22,851 nucleotides of DNA. It comes from Candidatus Nanopelagicales bacterium. GTDB lineage: Bacteria > Actinomycetota > Actinomycetes > S36-B12 > UBA10799. The position numbers and the translations under genes were made by a program. The notes under the pieces were generated by a model. That model did no database searches, was not told where the DNA came from, and worked only from the letters and a program-made list of their open reading frames with translations. Each line of letters starts with the position of its first letter. Within the stretch, counting starts at the first letter, position 1. Location of the stretch: assembly GCA_025455985.1 (NCBI GenBank), contig JALOLM010000002.1, positions 1 through 22,851 on the forward strand, in the 5' to 3' direction. Below, piece after piece: positions 14,859-22,851 of this stretch.

Positions 14859-16215
14859 CACGCTCGTAGTGTGCACGCCGACGGTTGCGCCGGCGCACCG
14901 CGCGGATTCGCAGCAGGACAACGGCAATCCCGAGGAACAGCAGAATCCACAGCAGAGCCTTGAACATCCCGATGAGCAGGGTGGTGAAGAACCCACGTTG
15001 CGCGGGTTCGGCTGCTGGCGGCTCAGCCGGTCCGGCGAACGGCGGCGCCTGCAAGCCTGACAAGGCGACCATGGCTCCCGTGCCGGACGTGGTCAGCGCC
15101 ATGCTCTGAGAGCCGATGGACGACGCCGAGGTGCTCGCAGCCAGCGGGACGTCCATGCTCGGGGGTGTGGCCTGGACGGCTTGGGCAGTGACCTCTTGAG
15201 CCATCGCTGCAGTGGCCTCAACGCCTGCCAAGGTCTGCTCGTCCAGCGGCTCAGGTGCCAGATCCTCACCACCGCTGTTGGCCGGCTCCGCGGCAATCTC
15301 AGTAGTCGCCTGAGGTTCGGGGAGTTCTCCGATCGCAGATAGCCCATCGACGTTGGCGAAAGCCCAGTCGAGGACCTGTCGCGCAGTCTGTGTGGTTCCG
15401 CCACCGATCCCGAGCAGGGCGATGACCAACGTTCGACCGTTCTGCTCAGCGCCGACGACGTAGGTGCGTCCGGCTTGACTCGTGAAGCCGCTCTTGGCGC
15501 CCTTGAAGCCCGGGTAGTCGGTGTTGAGCAGAGTGTCGTGGTTGTAGATCGTGAAGGTGGTCGCCGGAACCTTCGGATCCTTCGGCAGTTGCGCCGGGAA
15601 TTCCGCTTCCCGCGCAGTCATGATCTCCTGCAAGCGCGGATCCTGGATGGCGACGCGGTAGATCTGCGCAAGATCTGCGGCTGTGGTGACCTGGCCGGGC
15701 CAGTCGAGCCCGTTCGGGGACATGGCCACCGTCTGGGTGGCCCCCACCCGCTGCGCCTCGGCATTCATGGCATCGATCGTCCGCTGGTAGCCGTACGCAT
15801 CGGCGAGCGCGACCGCGGCATCGTTGCCGCTGCGCATCATCATGCCGTGGAACAACTGCGAGACGGTGTACTTCTGTCCTGCGAGCACCCCGACGTGCAT
15901 CCCCTCGGTCAAGGTCTCGCGGGCATCCGCCTCATAGGTGCTGTCCCACTGCAGTCGGGGCAGCAGCGTCAGTGCCGTCAGCGTCTTGAGCGTGGAGGCC
16001 ATCGGCCGTTGTACGTCGTATTCCTGTCCGGCCAGAATCTCCCCGGAGGTGGCATCCGCGACGACCCACGACTTGGTCGCGAAGTCCGGGATCTCCACAC
16101 CAGCCGCGGCCGTCGGGGTGGGCGAGGGCGAGGGCGCGATGGTGTCTTCGGCGCTGGCCGGGGCGGCGAACAGCATCGACAGGACAGCGGTTGAGGCGAT
16201 GATCGAGGTACGCAT
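14785..16215 (-). CDS. D-alanyl-D-alanine carboxypeptidase, membrane-anchored
   Basis: 476 residues. A low-molecular-weight penicillin-binding protein that removes the terminal D-Ala from peptidoglycan pentapeptides outside the membrane. A signal peptide spans 1-22 (cleavage after APASA), followed by a Pro/Thr/Ser linker. The catalytic motifs are STLK (74-77), SGN (129-131) and KSG (241-243); KTG is more usual, but Ser at this place is tolerated. The domain ends near 290. A disordered Ala/Pro/Glu-rich region (about 298-405) leads to a C-terminal transmembrane helix (about 410-437) and an Arg-rich cytoplasmic tail. ATG 16215 is chosen from the signal peptide position; a TACGCT box lies 8 nt upstream. 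The 3' end overlaps the opposite-strand 2H gene by 74 nt. Confidence 0.93.
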   Translation of the reverse strand: MRTSIIASTAVLSMLFAAPASAEDTIAPSPSPTPTAAAGVEIPDFATKSWVVADATSGEILAGQEYDVQRPMASTLKTLTALTLLPRLQWDSTYEADARETLTEGMHVGVLAGQKYTVSQLFHGMMMRSGNDAAVALADAYGYQRTIDAMNAEAQRVGATQTVAMSPNGLDWPGQVTTAADLAQIYRVAIQDPRLQEIMTAREAEFPAQLPKDPKVPATTFTIYNHDTLLNTDYPGFKGAKSGFTSQAGRTYVVGAEQNGRTLVIALLGIGGGTTQTARQVLDWAFANVDGLSAIGELPEPQATTEIAAEPANSGGEDLAPEPLDEQTLAGVEATAAMAQEVTAQAVQATPPSMDVPLAASTSASSIGSQSMALTTSGTGAMVALSGLQAPPFAGPAEPPAAEPAQRGFFTTLLIGMFKALLWILLFLGIAVVLLRIRAVRRRNRRRAHYERVMRERAAQSPAEAPTLHRSPSRTG

Positions 16216-16230
16216 TACGCCTCAGCGTAA
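16215..16230. promoter_or_regulatory. Inverted repeat and -10 box at the carboxypeptidase start
   Basis: TTACGC-CTCA-GCGTAA is a 6-bp inverted repeat with a 4-nt loop touching the start codon at 16215. Read on the minus strand, the arm distal to the gene includes TACGCT (16224-16229), 8 nt before the ATG. The dyad could be an operator over a leaderless promoter, or a small hairpin at the 5' end of the mRNA. Confidence 0.4.
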
Positions 16231-16318
16231 GTGCGCAATTGTGGCCTTCCCGGCAGCGCCACGCAGAGATCTCACGGCTGTGCCACCGAACCACTGACCC
16301 ATCGGATGCTCGGAGCAA

Positions 16319-16324
16319 TAGGGT
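16319..16324 (+). promoter_or_regulatory. Candidate -10 box of the cupin gene
   Basis: TAGGGT lies 22 nt before ATG 16347. CTGACC at 16294-16299 could be the -35 with a 19-nt spacer. The short leader carries an AGGAGAGG ribosome-binding site. Confidence 0.4.
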
Positions 16325-16346
16325 GGGGTCAGGAGAGGCGGTGGTC

Positions 16347-16742
16347 ATGAACAGGGACGATCTCGGCACACTGATCGCACGCAGCGGCCAGGACATTGAG
16401 GCGATGCCGTGGGAGGAGATTCCCACGTTGGCCGGCGTGTACCAGAAGATCCTGTGGCAGTCCGGTGATGTGACGTTGGGTCTTATGCGCGTCGACGAGG
16501 GCAAGGAAAACCCCGAGCATGCCCACCATGCGGCCCACCATCACATCCTGGTCCTCGACGGCGAATGCACGATGGTCGGAAAGCGCCTCGGCCCCGGCTC
16601 ATACGTCTACATCCCGCCCACCGTCGCCCACGCGGTGACCGATGTGGGTCCGGGTGGTTGCACGTTCTTCTACACCTACCGCCCGCTGGAGAAGTCGAGT
16701 CCGGAATCTCCGCTGCACCCGGAGCACGGCGGGGTGGTCTGA
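16347..16742 (+). CDS. Cupin-domain protein
   Basis: 131 residues, a single-domain cupin. Motif 1 is unusually His-rich (EHAHHAAHHH, about 57-66) followed by LDGEC, and motif 2 is PGSYVYIPPTVAHAV (83-97), which together would form a metal-binding beta-barrel. Cupins of this size can be isomerases, dioxygenases or sensors, and the sequence does not say which. ATG 16347 is chosen because of the good AGGAGAGG Shine-Dalgarno and because the barrel needs nothing from the longer open frame upstream, which overlaps the divergent promoter region. It is divergent from the carboxypeptidase and convergent with sdhB. Confidence 0.85.
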   Translation: MNRDDLGTLIARSGQDIEAMPWEEIPTLAGVYQKILWQSGDVTLGLMRVDEGKENPEHAHHAAHHHILVLDGECTMVGKRLGPGSYVYIPPTVAHAVTDVGPGGCTFFYTYRPLEKSSPESPLHPEHGGVV

Positions 16743-16749
16743 GGCCGGC

Positions 16750-16766
16750 CTCCGGTTCAACCGGAG
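16750..16766. terminator. Small hairpin after the cupin gene
   Basis: CTCCGG-TTCAA-CCGGAG forms a 6-bp stem with a 5-nt loop, 8 nt after the cupin stop. There is no T-run, as is common in actinobacteria. It may be part of the cupin terminator. Confidence 0.4.
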
Positions 16767-16794
16767 CCGATCGGGGAGCGGTTGTTCAATCCGG

Positions 16795-16820
16795 GAGCGA
16801 ATCCACGCGTGGGTTCGCTC
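16795..16820. terminator. Bidirectional terminator-like hairpin between cupin and sdhB
   Basis: GAGCGAA (16795-16801) pairs perfectly with TTCGCTC (16814-16820), and the interior TCCACGCGTGGG continues the stem with a wobble and a palindromic CCACGCGTGG. The stem is about 11 bp. It lies between two convergent genes, where a terminator working in both directions is expected. Confidence 0.6.
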
Positions 16821-16871
16821 ACTTCTGCGACGAACTCTCCCCGAAGGCGCAACGATCACTGAGCGAAGCAG

Positions 16872-17608
16872 TTAGTCCCGGCGGAACATCAGCGCGCGCT
16901 TGACCTCTTGGATCGCCTTCGTGACCTCGATCCCGCGCGGGCAGGCGTCGGTGCAGTTGAACGTCGTGCGGCAGCGCCACACGCCTTCTTGGGAGTTCAG
17001 GATGTCCAGTCGCAGGTCGGTGCCGCTGTCGCGGGAGTCGAAGATGAACCGGTGCGCGCCGACGATCGCCTGCGGGCCGAAGTACTGACCGTCGCTCCAG
17101 AAGACCGGGCAGGACGTCGTGCAGCAGGCACACAGGATGCACTTGGTCGTGTCGTCGAAACGGGCGCGGTCCTCGGCGGACTGCAGGCGCTCACGCGTGG
17201 GCTCGTGGCCATCGGTGATCAGGAAGGGCATCACGTCGCGGTAGGCCTGGAAGAACGGCTCCATGTCGACGACGAGGTCCTTCTCCAGCGGCAGACCCTT
17301 GATCGCCTCGACCACGACCGGCTTCTTGATGTTGAGGTCCTTGATCAGGGTCTTGCACGCCAGACGGTTACGGCCGTTGATCCGGATCGCGTCCGACCCG
17401 CAGATGCCGTGCGCGCACGAGCGGCGGAATGTGAGCGTCCCGTCGATCTCGTCCTTGATCTGCTGCAGGACCGTGAGTACACGATCGGTGGGCAACGCCT
17501 GTACGGAGTACTCCTCGTAGTGCGGTGCGTCGTCGGTCTCCGGGATGAACCGGGCGATCTTGAACGTGACATCGAGCCGCTTGATCTGCTCGGGGACGGT
17601 GGTGGTCA

Positions 17609-17609
<1 letters not shown>
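16872..17609 (-). CDS. sdhB: Succinate dehydrogenase iron-sulfur subunit
   Basis: 245 residues. It carries electrons from the flavin of SdhA to the membrane quinone through three Fe-S clusters. The [2Fe-2S] ligands are Cys65, Cys70, Asp73 and Cys85 (SCAHGICGSD, then RLAC); Asp at the third position is normal, as in E. coli. The second half has CILCACCTTSCP (Cys157, 160, 163, 167) plus Cys213, 219 and 223 in the ferredoxin-like domain, giving [4Fe-4S] and [3Fe-4S] ligands. The start codon shares one base with the sdhA stop. It is the last gene of sdhCDAB, ending near a terminator-like hairpin. Confidence 0.96.
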
Positions 17610-19357
<1,748 letters not shown>

Positions 19358-19365
19358 GATCTACC

Positions 19366-19767
19366 TCAGCTGATCGTGGGGTCGAAGGTGAAGATCACGA
19401 GCGTGCCCAGTGCAATCGTGAAGACGGTGGCGGTCAGTAGCGCCGCTTTGAGCCAGAACCTGGTCTGGTCGCGTTCGGAGTAGTCGTTGATGATCGTGCG
19501 CAGGCCGTTGGCGCCGTGGATCATGGCCAGCCACAGTTGCAGCAGGTCCCAGACCTGCCAGAAGGGGCTGCTCCAGCGACCGGCCACGAAGGCGAAGTTG
19601 ATGCGCTGCACACCCCCGTCGAGGATGTTCATGATGACCAGGTGGCCGAGCACCAGGAAGACCAGCACGATGCCGGACACCCGCATGAAGATCCACGACC
19701 ACATCTCGTAGTTCGTACGGCCACCACTGCGGGCGGTCTTCGGAACGTTCAGTGCCGGCGCGCTCAT
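19366..19767 (-). CDS. sdhD: Succinate dehydrogenase membrane anchor subunit
   Basis: 133 residues with three transmembrane helices (about 25-47, 65-92, 105-128). The segment MIHGANGLRTIINDY matches the SdhD/SdhC anchor motif, with its His as probable haem b ligand or near-quinone residue. It anchors SdhAB to the membrane and helps form the quinone site. Its start overlaps the sdhC stop by 4 nt (ATGA). Confidence 0.9.
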   Translation of the reverse strand: MSAPALNVPKTARSGGRTNYEMWSWIFMRVSGIVLVFLVLGHLVIMNILDGGVQRINFAFVAGRWSSPFWQVWDLLQLWLAMIHGANGLRTIINDYSERDQTRFWLKAALLTATVFTIALGTLVIFTFDPTIS

Positions 19768-20159
19768 GAAGTGCTCCCGAACAGCGACTCAACAGTATGG
19801 ATGATCATGAAGTAGGTGCCGGGGATCATCAGGACCAACCAGATGGCCATGATCGCCCAGGTCATCTGCCGCTGCACCCGCGGACCCTTGGACCAGAAGT
19901 CCACCAAGATGATCCGGATGCCGTTGAGCGCGTGGAACAGGACTGCGCCCACCAGGCCAACCTCCATGAGATTGACCAGCGGCGTCTTGTAGGTGGCGAT
20001 GACCGCGTCGTAGGCCGCGGGTGACACCCGCACCAACGCGGTGTCCAGTACATGGACCAACAGGAAGAAGAAGACAGCCACACCTGTGATGCGGTGGGCC
20101 ACCCAGGTCCACATCCCCTCGTGACCGCGATAAAGCGTGCCGACTGAAGCGCTGGGCAC
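19764..20159 (-). CDS. sdhC: Succinate dehydrogenase cytochrome b subunit
   Basis: 131 residues with three transmembrane helices. The motif AHRITGVAVFFFLLVHVLD has the Arg-Ile-Thr-Gly start and the His of the SdhC cytochrome b556 family, and HALNGIRIILVD follows the second helix. It starts with GTG at 20159, supported by a strong AGGAGG Shine-Dalgarno 5 nt upstream. It is the first gene of sdhCDAB, the usual order. Confidence 0.92.
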   Translation of the reverse strand: MPSASVGTLYRGHEGMWTWVAHRITGVAVFFFLLVHVLDTALVRVSPAAYDAVIATYKTPLVNLMEVGLVGAVLFHALNGIRIILVDFWSKGPRVQRQMTWAIMAIWLVLMIPGTYFMIIHTVESLFGSTS

Positions 20160-20190
20160 AGATACCTCCTAGAGCGGTGGTTACGTCGCC

Positions 20191-20196
20191 ATGCTA
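20191..20196 (-). promoter_or_regulatory. Candidate -10 box of the sdhCDAB operon
   Basis: Minus-strand TAGCAT lies 31 nt before the GTG start at 20159 and would give a leader of about 24 nt carrying the AGGAGG ribosome-binding site. No strong -35 is apparent. Confidence 0.4.
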
Positions 20197-20397
20197 GTGG
20201 GCCTGTTACGACCCGGCCCTCCCAGCGTCCCCTTAGAACCGAGAATGTCCGTTTGATCCTGGCTTTGCCTCACCGGCGCCCCGACTCAGCGCCCCCGGCC
20301 TGCCCAGATGAGGGGCCACGGCCGGGATTTGCGGGATTGGTGATCACGATGCACCGCAGATTCGGCATGTCACAGGACACGGCATGTAAGGCGCGCG

Positions 20398-20403
20398 TAA
20401 GGT
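20398..20403 (+). promoter_or_regulatory. Candidate -10 box of the BMP lipoprotein gene
   Basis: TAAGGT lies 29 nt before ATG 20433. AGGACA (20374-20379) is a possible -35 at 18 nt. The rest of the 273-bp divergent region shared with sdhC (20160-20432) shows no small gene I can support. Confidence 0.35.
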
Positions 20404-20432
20404 CGGTGTCGAGTTCACGTCTGGGAGGAAAT

Positions 20433-21521
20433 ATGAGGAAGTACAGTCTGGCCGCACTCGGCGCGGCTGCGGCCTTGACCCTGGGAGCCTGCGGAAGCGC
20501 TCCGTCCGACTCTGGAGAGAGTGCATCTCCGGCGGCGTCGGGCAGCAGCGACTTCTTGGCCTGCATGGTCTCTGACGCAGGTGGCATCGACGACCGCTCG
20601 TTCAACGCCTCCGCCTACAAGGGTGTGCAGGACGCGGTGGCCGAGTTCGGCGTCCAGGAGAAGTTCCTGGAGTCCAAGAGCCAGACCGACTACGCCCCGA
20701 ACATCAACTCACTGGTCAACGACGACTGCGGCATCATCATCACCGTCGGGTTCCTGATGGAGGACGCCACCAAGGAAGGCGCCACCCAGAACCCCGAGGA
20801 GAAGTTCGCGATCGTGGACGCTGCCAGCGACCCCGAGATCGACAACATGAAGGGCCTGGTATTCAACACCGCGCAGTCCTCGTTCCTGGCCGGCTACCTG
20901 GCCGCGGGCATGAGCCAGACGGGCAAGGTCGCCACCTTCGGTGGTCTGGCCATTCCCTCGGTGACCGCTTTCATGGACGGTTACTGGGAGGGCGTGCAGT
21001 ACTACAACGAGCAGAACGGCGCGAACGTCGAGGTGCTCGGGTGGGACCAGAACAAGCCTGACGCGGGTTCGATGGCTGGTGGGTTCGAGGACCAGGCCAA
21101 GGGCCAGCAGCTGGCCAAGAACTTCATCCAGCAGGGTGCGGACATCATCTTCCCGGTCGCCGGGCCGGTGGGTCTCGGTGCCGCCAAGGAAGCCCAGTCG
21201 ACCGGTAAGGCCGACATCATCTGGGTCGACAGCGACGGCTACGAGTCCGCTCCGCAGTACAAGGATGTGTTCCTGACCTCGGTGCTCAAGAAGATCGACG
21301 TTGCGGTGACCGACACGATCGGGCAGGCCGTCAACGGTGAGTTCACCAACGAGGAGTACGTCGGAACCTTGGCCAACGATGGCACCGGGCTCGCCCCGTT
21401 CCACGACTTCGAGGACCAGGTCCCGGCCGAGCTGAAGACGCAGCTCGAGGAGATCAAGCAGGGGATCATCGACGGCACCATCGAGGTGACCTCGCCCAAC
21501 CAGCCGCAGTCGGCTAGCTGA
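20433..21521 (+). CDS. BMP family (PnrA-like) nucleoside-binding lipoprotein
   Basis: 362 residues. The N-terminus is a lipoprotein signal with lipobox LGAC, Cys20 being the lipidated residue, then a Ser/Ala/Gly linker. The mature protein is a BMP/PnrA-type binding protein: DAGGIDDRSFNASAYKGVQ (mature N-lobe), FNTAQSSFLAGYLAAG, GGLAIPSVTAFMDGYWEGV, FPVAGPVGLGAA and WVDSDGY. Family members bind purine nucleosides for ABC import, so it should capture nucleosides at the outer membrane face of the cytoplasmic membrane. ATG 20433 has GGGAGGAA immediately upstream. The ATPase gene follows after 69 nt, with a long hairpin between. Confidence 0.93.
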   Translation: MRKYSLAALGAAAALTLGACGSAPSDSGESASPAASGSSDFLACMVSDAGGIDDRSFNASAYKGVQDAVAEFGVQEKFLESKSQTDYAPNINSLVNDDCGIIITVGFLMEDATKEGATQNPEEKFAIVDAASDPEIDNMKGLVFNTAQSSFLAGYLAAGMSQTGKVATFGGLAIPSVTAFMDGYWEGVQYYNEQNGANVEVLGWDQNKPDAGSMAGGFEDQAKGQQLAKNFIQQGADIIFPVAGPVGLGAAKEAQSTGKADIIWVDSDGYESAPQYKDVFLTSVLKKIDVAVTDTIGQAVNGEFTNEEYVGTLANDGTGLAPFHDFEDQVPAELKTQLEEIKQGIIDGTIEVTSPNQPQSAS

Positions 21522-21531
21522 CCGAGCACAT

Positions 21532-21572
21532 GAGATGAGGGGTCCAGGCGCTGTGCTTGGGCCCCTCATCTC
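21532..21572 (+). terminator. Long 18-bp hairpin between the BMP gene and the ABC ATPase gene
   Basis: The arms 21532-21549 and 21555-21572 pair over 18 positions (16 Watson-Crick, 2 G-U) around the loop GCTGT. The outer 11 bp (GAGATGAGGGG with CCCCTCATCTC) are perfect. No T-run follows, and the ATPase Shine-Dalgarno (AGGAGGG, 21578-21584) starts 6 nt later. It may be a partial terminator or an mRNA 3'-end stabiliser giving more binding protein than transporter. Confidence 0.8.
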
Positions 21573-21590
21573 CATTCAGGAGGGTGCGCC

Positions 21591-21983
21591 GTGAAACTGG
21601 AGTTGCGTAACATCACCAAGAAGTTCGGCGATTTCGCCGCCAACGAGGACATCTCGCTGGTGGTCAACCCTGGAGAGATCGTCGCTCTCCTGGGCGAGAA
21701 CGGTGCCGGCAAGAGCACTCTCATGAACGTCGTCTACGGCCTGCTGGAGCCGACGAGCGGGGAGATCCTCGTCAACGATGTAGAGGCCGATTTCGAAGGC
21801 CCCGGCGATGCGATGGCCGCGGGGATCGGCATGGTCCACCAGCACTTCATGCTCATCCCGCCGTTCACCGTCGCCGAGAACGTGATGCTCGGCCACGAAC
21901 ACACCAAAGGTGCCTTCCTTGGACACCGCCCGCGAGGAGGTGCGCCGGGTGTCGCAGGCCTACAACTTGCAGGTCGACCCTGA
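21591..21983 (+). CDS. ABC transporter ATP-binding protein, N-terminal part (frameshifted)
   Basis: As written this frame gives 130 residues and stops at 21981-21983. Residues 1 to about 110 are the first half of an ABC ATPase: Walker A GENGAGKST, then the Q-loop region MVHQHFMLIPPFTVAEN. After T-K-G-A-F-L (up to 21920) the sequence stops resembling an ABC protein, while the +1 frame from 21919 continues it exactly. GTG 21591 has AGGAGGG 6 nt upstream. It follows the BMP lipoprotein gene and would energise nucleoside uptake. Either one base is extra in TTCCTT (21915-21920), from a sequencing error or a real mutation, or the ribosome shifts frame. Confidence 0.88.
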   Translation: MKLELRNITKKFGDFAANEDISLVVNPGEIVALLGENGAGKSTLMNVVYGLLEPTSGEILVNDVEADFEGPGDAMAAGIGMVHQHFMLIPPFTVAENVMLGHEHTKGAFLGHRPRGGAPGVAGLQLAGRP

Positions 21984-22851
21984 CGCGCTTGTCGAGGACC
22001 TCCCGGTCGGCGTCCAACAACGCGTCGAGATCATCAAGGCGCTGGTGCGCGACGCCGGCGTGCTGATCCTTGACGAACCGACTGCTGTACTCACCCCTCA
22101 GGAGACCGACGAACTGCTCGGGATCATGAAGGACCTCAAGGCCAAGGGCACCAGCATCGTGTTCATCTCGCACAAACTGCGAGAGGTGCGCGCCGCCGCG
22201 GACCGCATCGTCGTCATCCGCCGCGGCAAGGTGGTGGGCGAGGCCACGCCCGAAGCCACCCAGGCCGAGTTGGCGGGCATGATGGTCGGTCGTGAGGTGA
22301 GCCTGACCGTTGAAAAGCCCCCTGCGAACCCCGGTGGGCCCGTGCTGGAGATCAAGTCGCTGTCCGCGGCCGACCTGGAAGGCAGGCCGATCCTGCGGGA
22401 TCTCAACTTCGATGTGCGGGCCGGGGAGATCCTCGGGGTGGCCGGTGTTCAAGGCAACGGCCAGACCGAGTTGGCCCAGGTGCTCACCGGCTTGTTCGAG
22501 GGTGAGGTGACCGGCAGCGTCGCGCTGGAGGGCAATGAACTGCTCGGACGCACCCCGCGGGCGATCCTCGACTCGGGACTCGGGTACGTGCCGGAGGACC
22601 GCGAGCACGATGGTCTGATCGGATCGTTCACGGTCACCGAGAACCTGGTCCTGGACCAGATCAAGAACGCTCCTTACTCGGCCAGAGGCGTCATGAAGTC
22701 GTCGGTCATCGATTCCCGGGCAGTGGAACTCATCGACGAATTCGACGTGCGTACACAGGCTGCCGAAGCGCCGGTGTCCTCGCTGTCGGGCGGCAACAAG
22801 CAGAAGGTCGTGATGGCCCGCGAGATGTCGCGCGAGTTGCGCGTTCTCGTG
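21919..22851 (+). CDS. ABC transporter ATP-binding protein, remainder (+1 frame), runs off the window
   Basis: This frame is open from 21919 to the window end (311 codons). It begins LDTAREEVRRVSQAYNL and continues the first ATPase domain: signature LPVGVQQRVEIIKAL, Walker B VLILDEPTAVLTPQE, then H-loop IFISHKL-type text (SIVFISHKLREV). A second domain follows with a degenerate Walker A (GVQGNGQTE), VPEDREHDGLIGSF, and signature LSGGNKQKVVMARE. Two tandem ATPase domains with this pattern are typical of nucleoside and simple-sugar importers (RbsA/NupO-like). The C-terminus and the permease genes expected next lie outside the window. No credible separate start was identified, so it is probably one gene with the preceding entry. 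Confidence 0.85.
   Translation, partial: MDTAREEVRRVSQAYNLQVDPDALVEDLPVGVQQRVEIIKALVRDAGVLILDEPTAVLTPQETDELLGIMKDLKAKGTSIVFISHKLREVRAAADRIVVIRRGKVVGEATPEATQAELAGMMVGREVSLTVEKPPANPGGPVLEIKSLSAADLEGRPILRDLNFDVRAGEILGVAGVQGNGQTELAQVLTGLFEGEVTGSVALEGNELLGRTPRAILDSGLGYVPEDREHDGLIGSFTVTENLVLDQIKNAPYSARGVMKSSVIDSRAVELIDEFDVRTQAAEAPVSSLSGGNKQKVVMAREMSRELRVLV

Noticed and set aside
16743..16780. tRNA gene suggested by a GGTTCAA motif
   Set aside because: The motif sits in a 6-bp stem with a 5-nt loop, not a 5-bp stem with a 7-nt loop, and no acceptor, D or anticodon arms can be drawn around it.
20253..20432. 60-residue N-terminal extension of the BMP lipoprotein
   Set aside because: The lipoprotein signal and a strong Shine-Dalgarno place the start at 20433; an extension would bury the signal peptide.

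Overview
The window is chromosomal DNA of a high-GC actinobacterium. The evidence is GC-rich third codon positions, frequent GTG starts, and a purN-purH-folD-DUF3017-mdh-icd neighbourhood with a DUF6350-type membrane protein in front, an order I know from Actinomycetes. I cannot place it to genus. No phage, transposase, CRISPR, rRNA or tRNA gene is visible. Nearly everything is housekeeping, so the unusual signals are in the intergenic DNA and in two genes at the window edges.

Layout. 1-1602 (-): a secreted protein cut by the window start, with a neocarzinostatin-like Ig domain. 1773-2990 (-): patatin-like lipase. 3108-4400 (+): DUF6350-type membrane protein. 4436-7467 (+): purN, purH and folD, which connect one-carbon (10-formyl-THF) metabolism with the last steps of IMP synthesis. 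7549-7890: DUF3017 membrane protein. 8004-10917 (+): mdh, icd and exonuclease III, with 3- to 4-base junctions. 10928-11307: a tandem-repeat array between genes. 11377-12678 (+): CNNM/CBS (CorC/TlyC-like) membrane protein. 12684-13268 (-): unrecognised protein. 13345-14858 (+): trpS overlapping a 2H phosphoesterase. 14785-16215 (-): D-Ala-D-Ala carboxypeptidase whose 3' end overlaps the 2H gene on the opposite strand. 16347-16742 (+): cupin. 16872-20159 (-): sdhCDAB, succinate dehydrogenase. 20433 to the end (+): a BMP/PnrA-type nucleoside-binding lipoprotein followed by its ABC ATPase, which is frameshifted as written and runs off the window.

How the genes work together. icd, mdh and sdhCDAB give three TCA-cycle steps. 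folD supplies the 10-formyl-THF used by purN and purH. The BMP lipoprotein and ABC ATPase would import nucleosides and so complement de novo purine synthesis. The carboxypeptidase trims peptidoglycan.

Most notable signals: (1) a 380-bp intergenic array with a 24-bp core repeated six times, built from 62-bp inner units and 74-bp outer units; (2) the neocarzinostatin-like domain, recognised from sequence and cysteine spacing; (3) a one-base frameshift in the ABC ATPase; (4) an 18-bp hairpin directly upstream of the ATPase ribosome-binding site; (5) a recurring TANNNT box 6-8 nt before start codons, suggesting widespread leaderless transcription. I found no convincing new multi-gene system. The repeat array is the best candidate for something undescribed.
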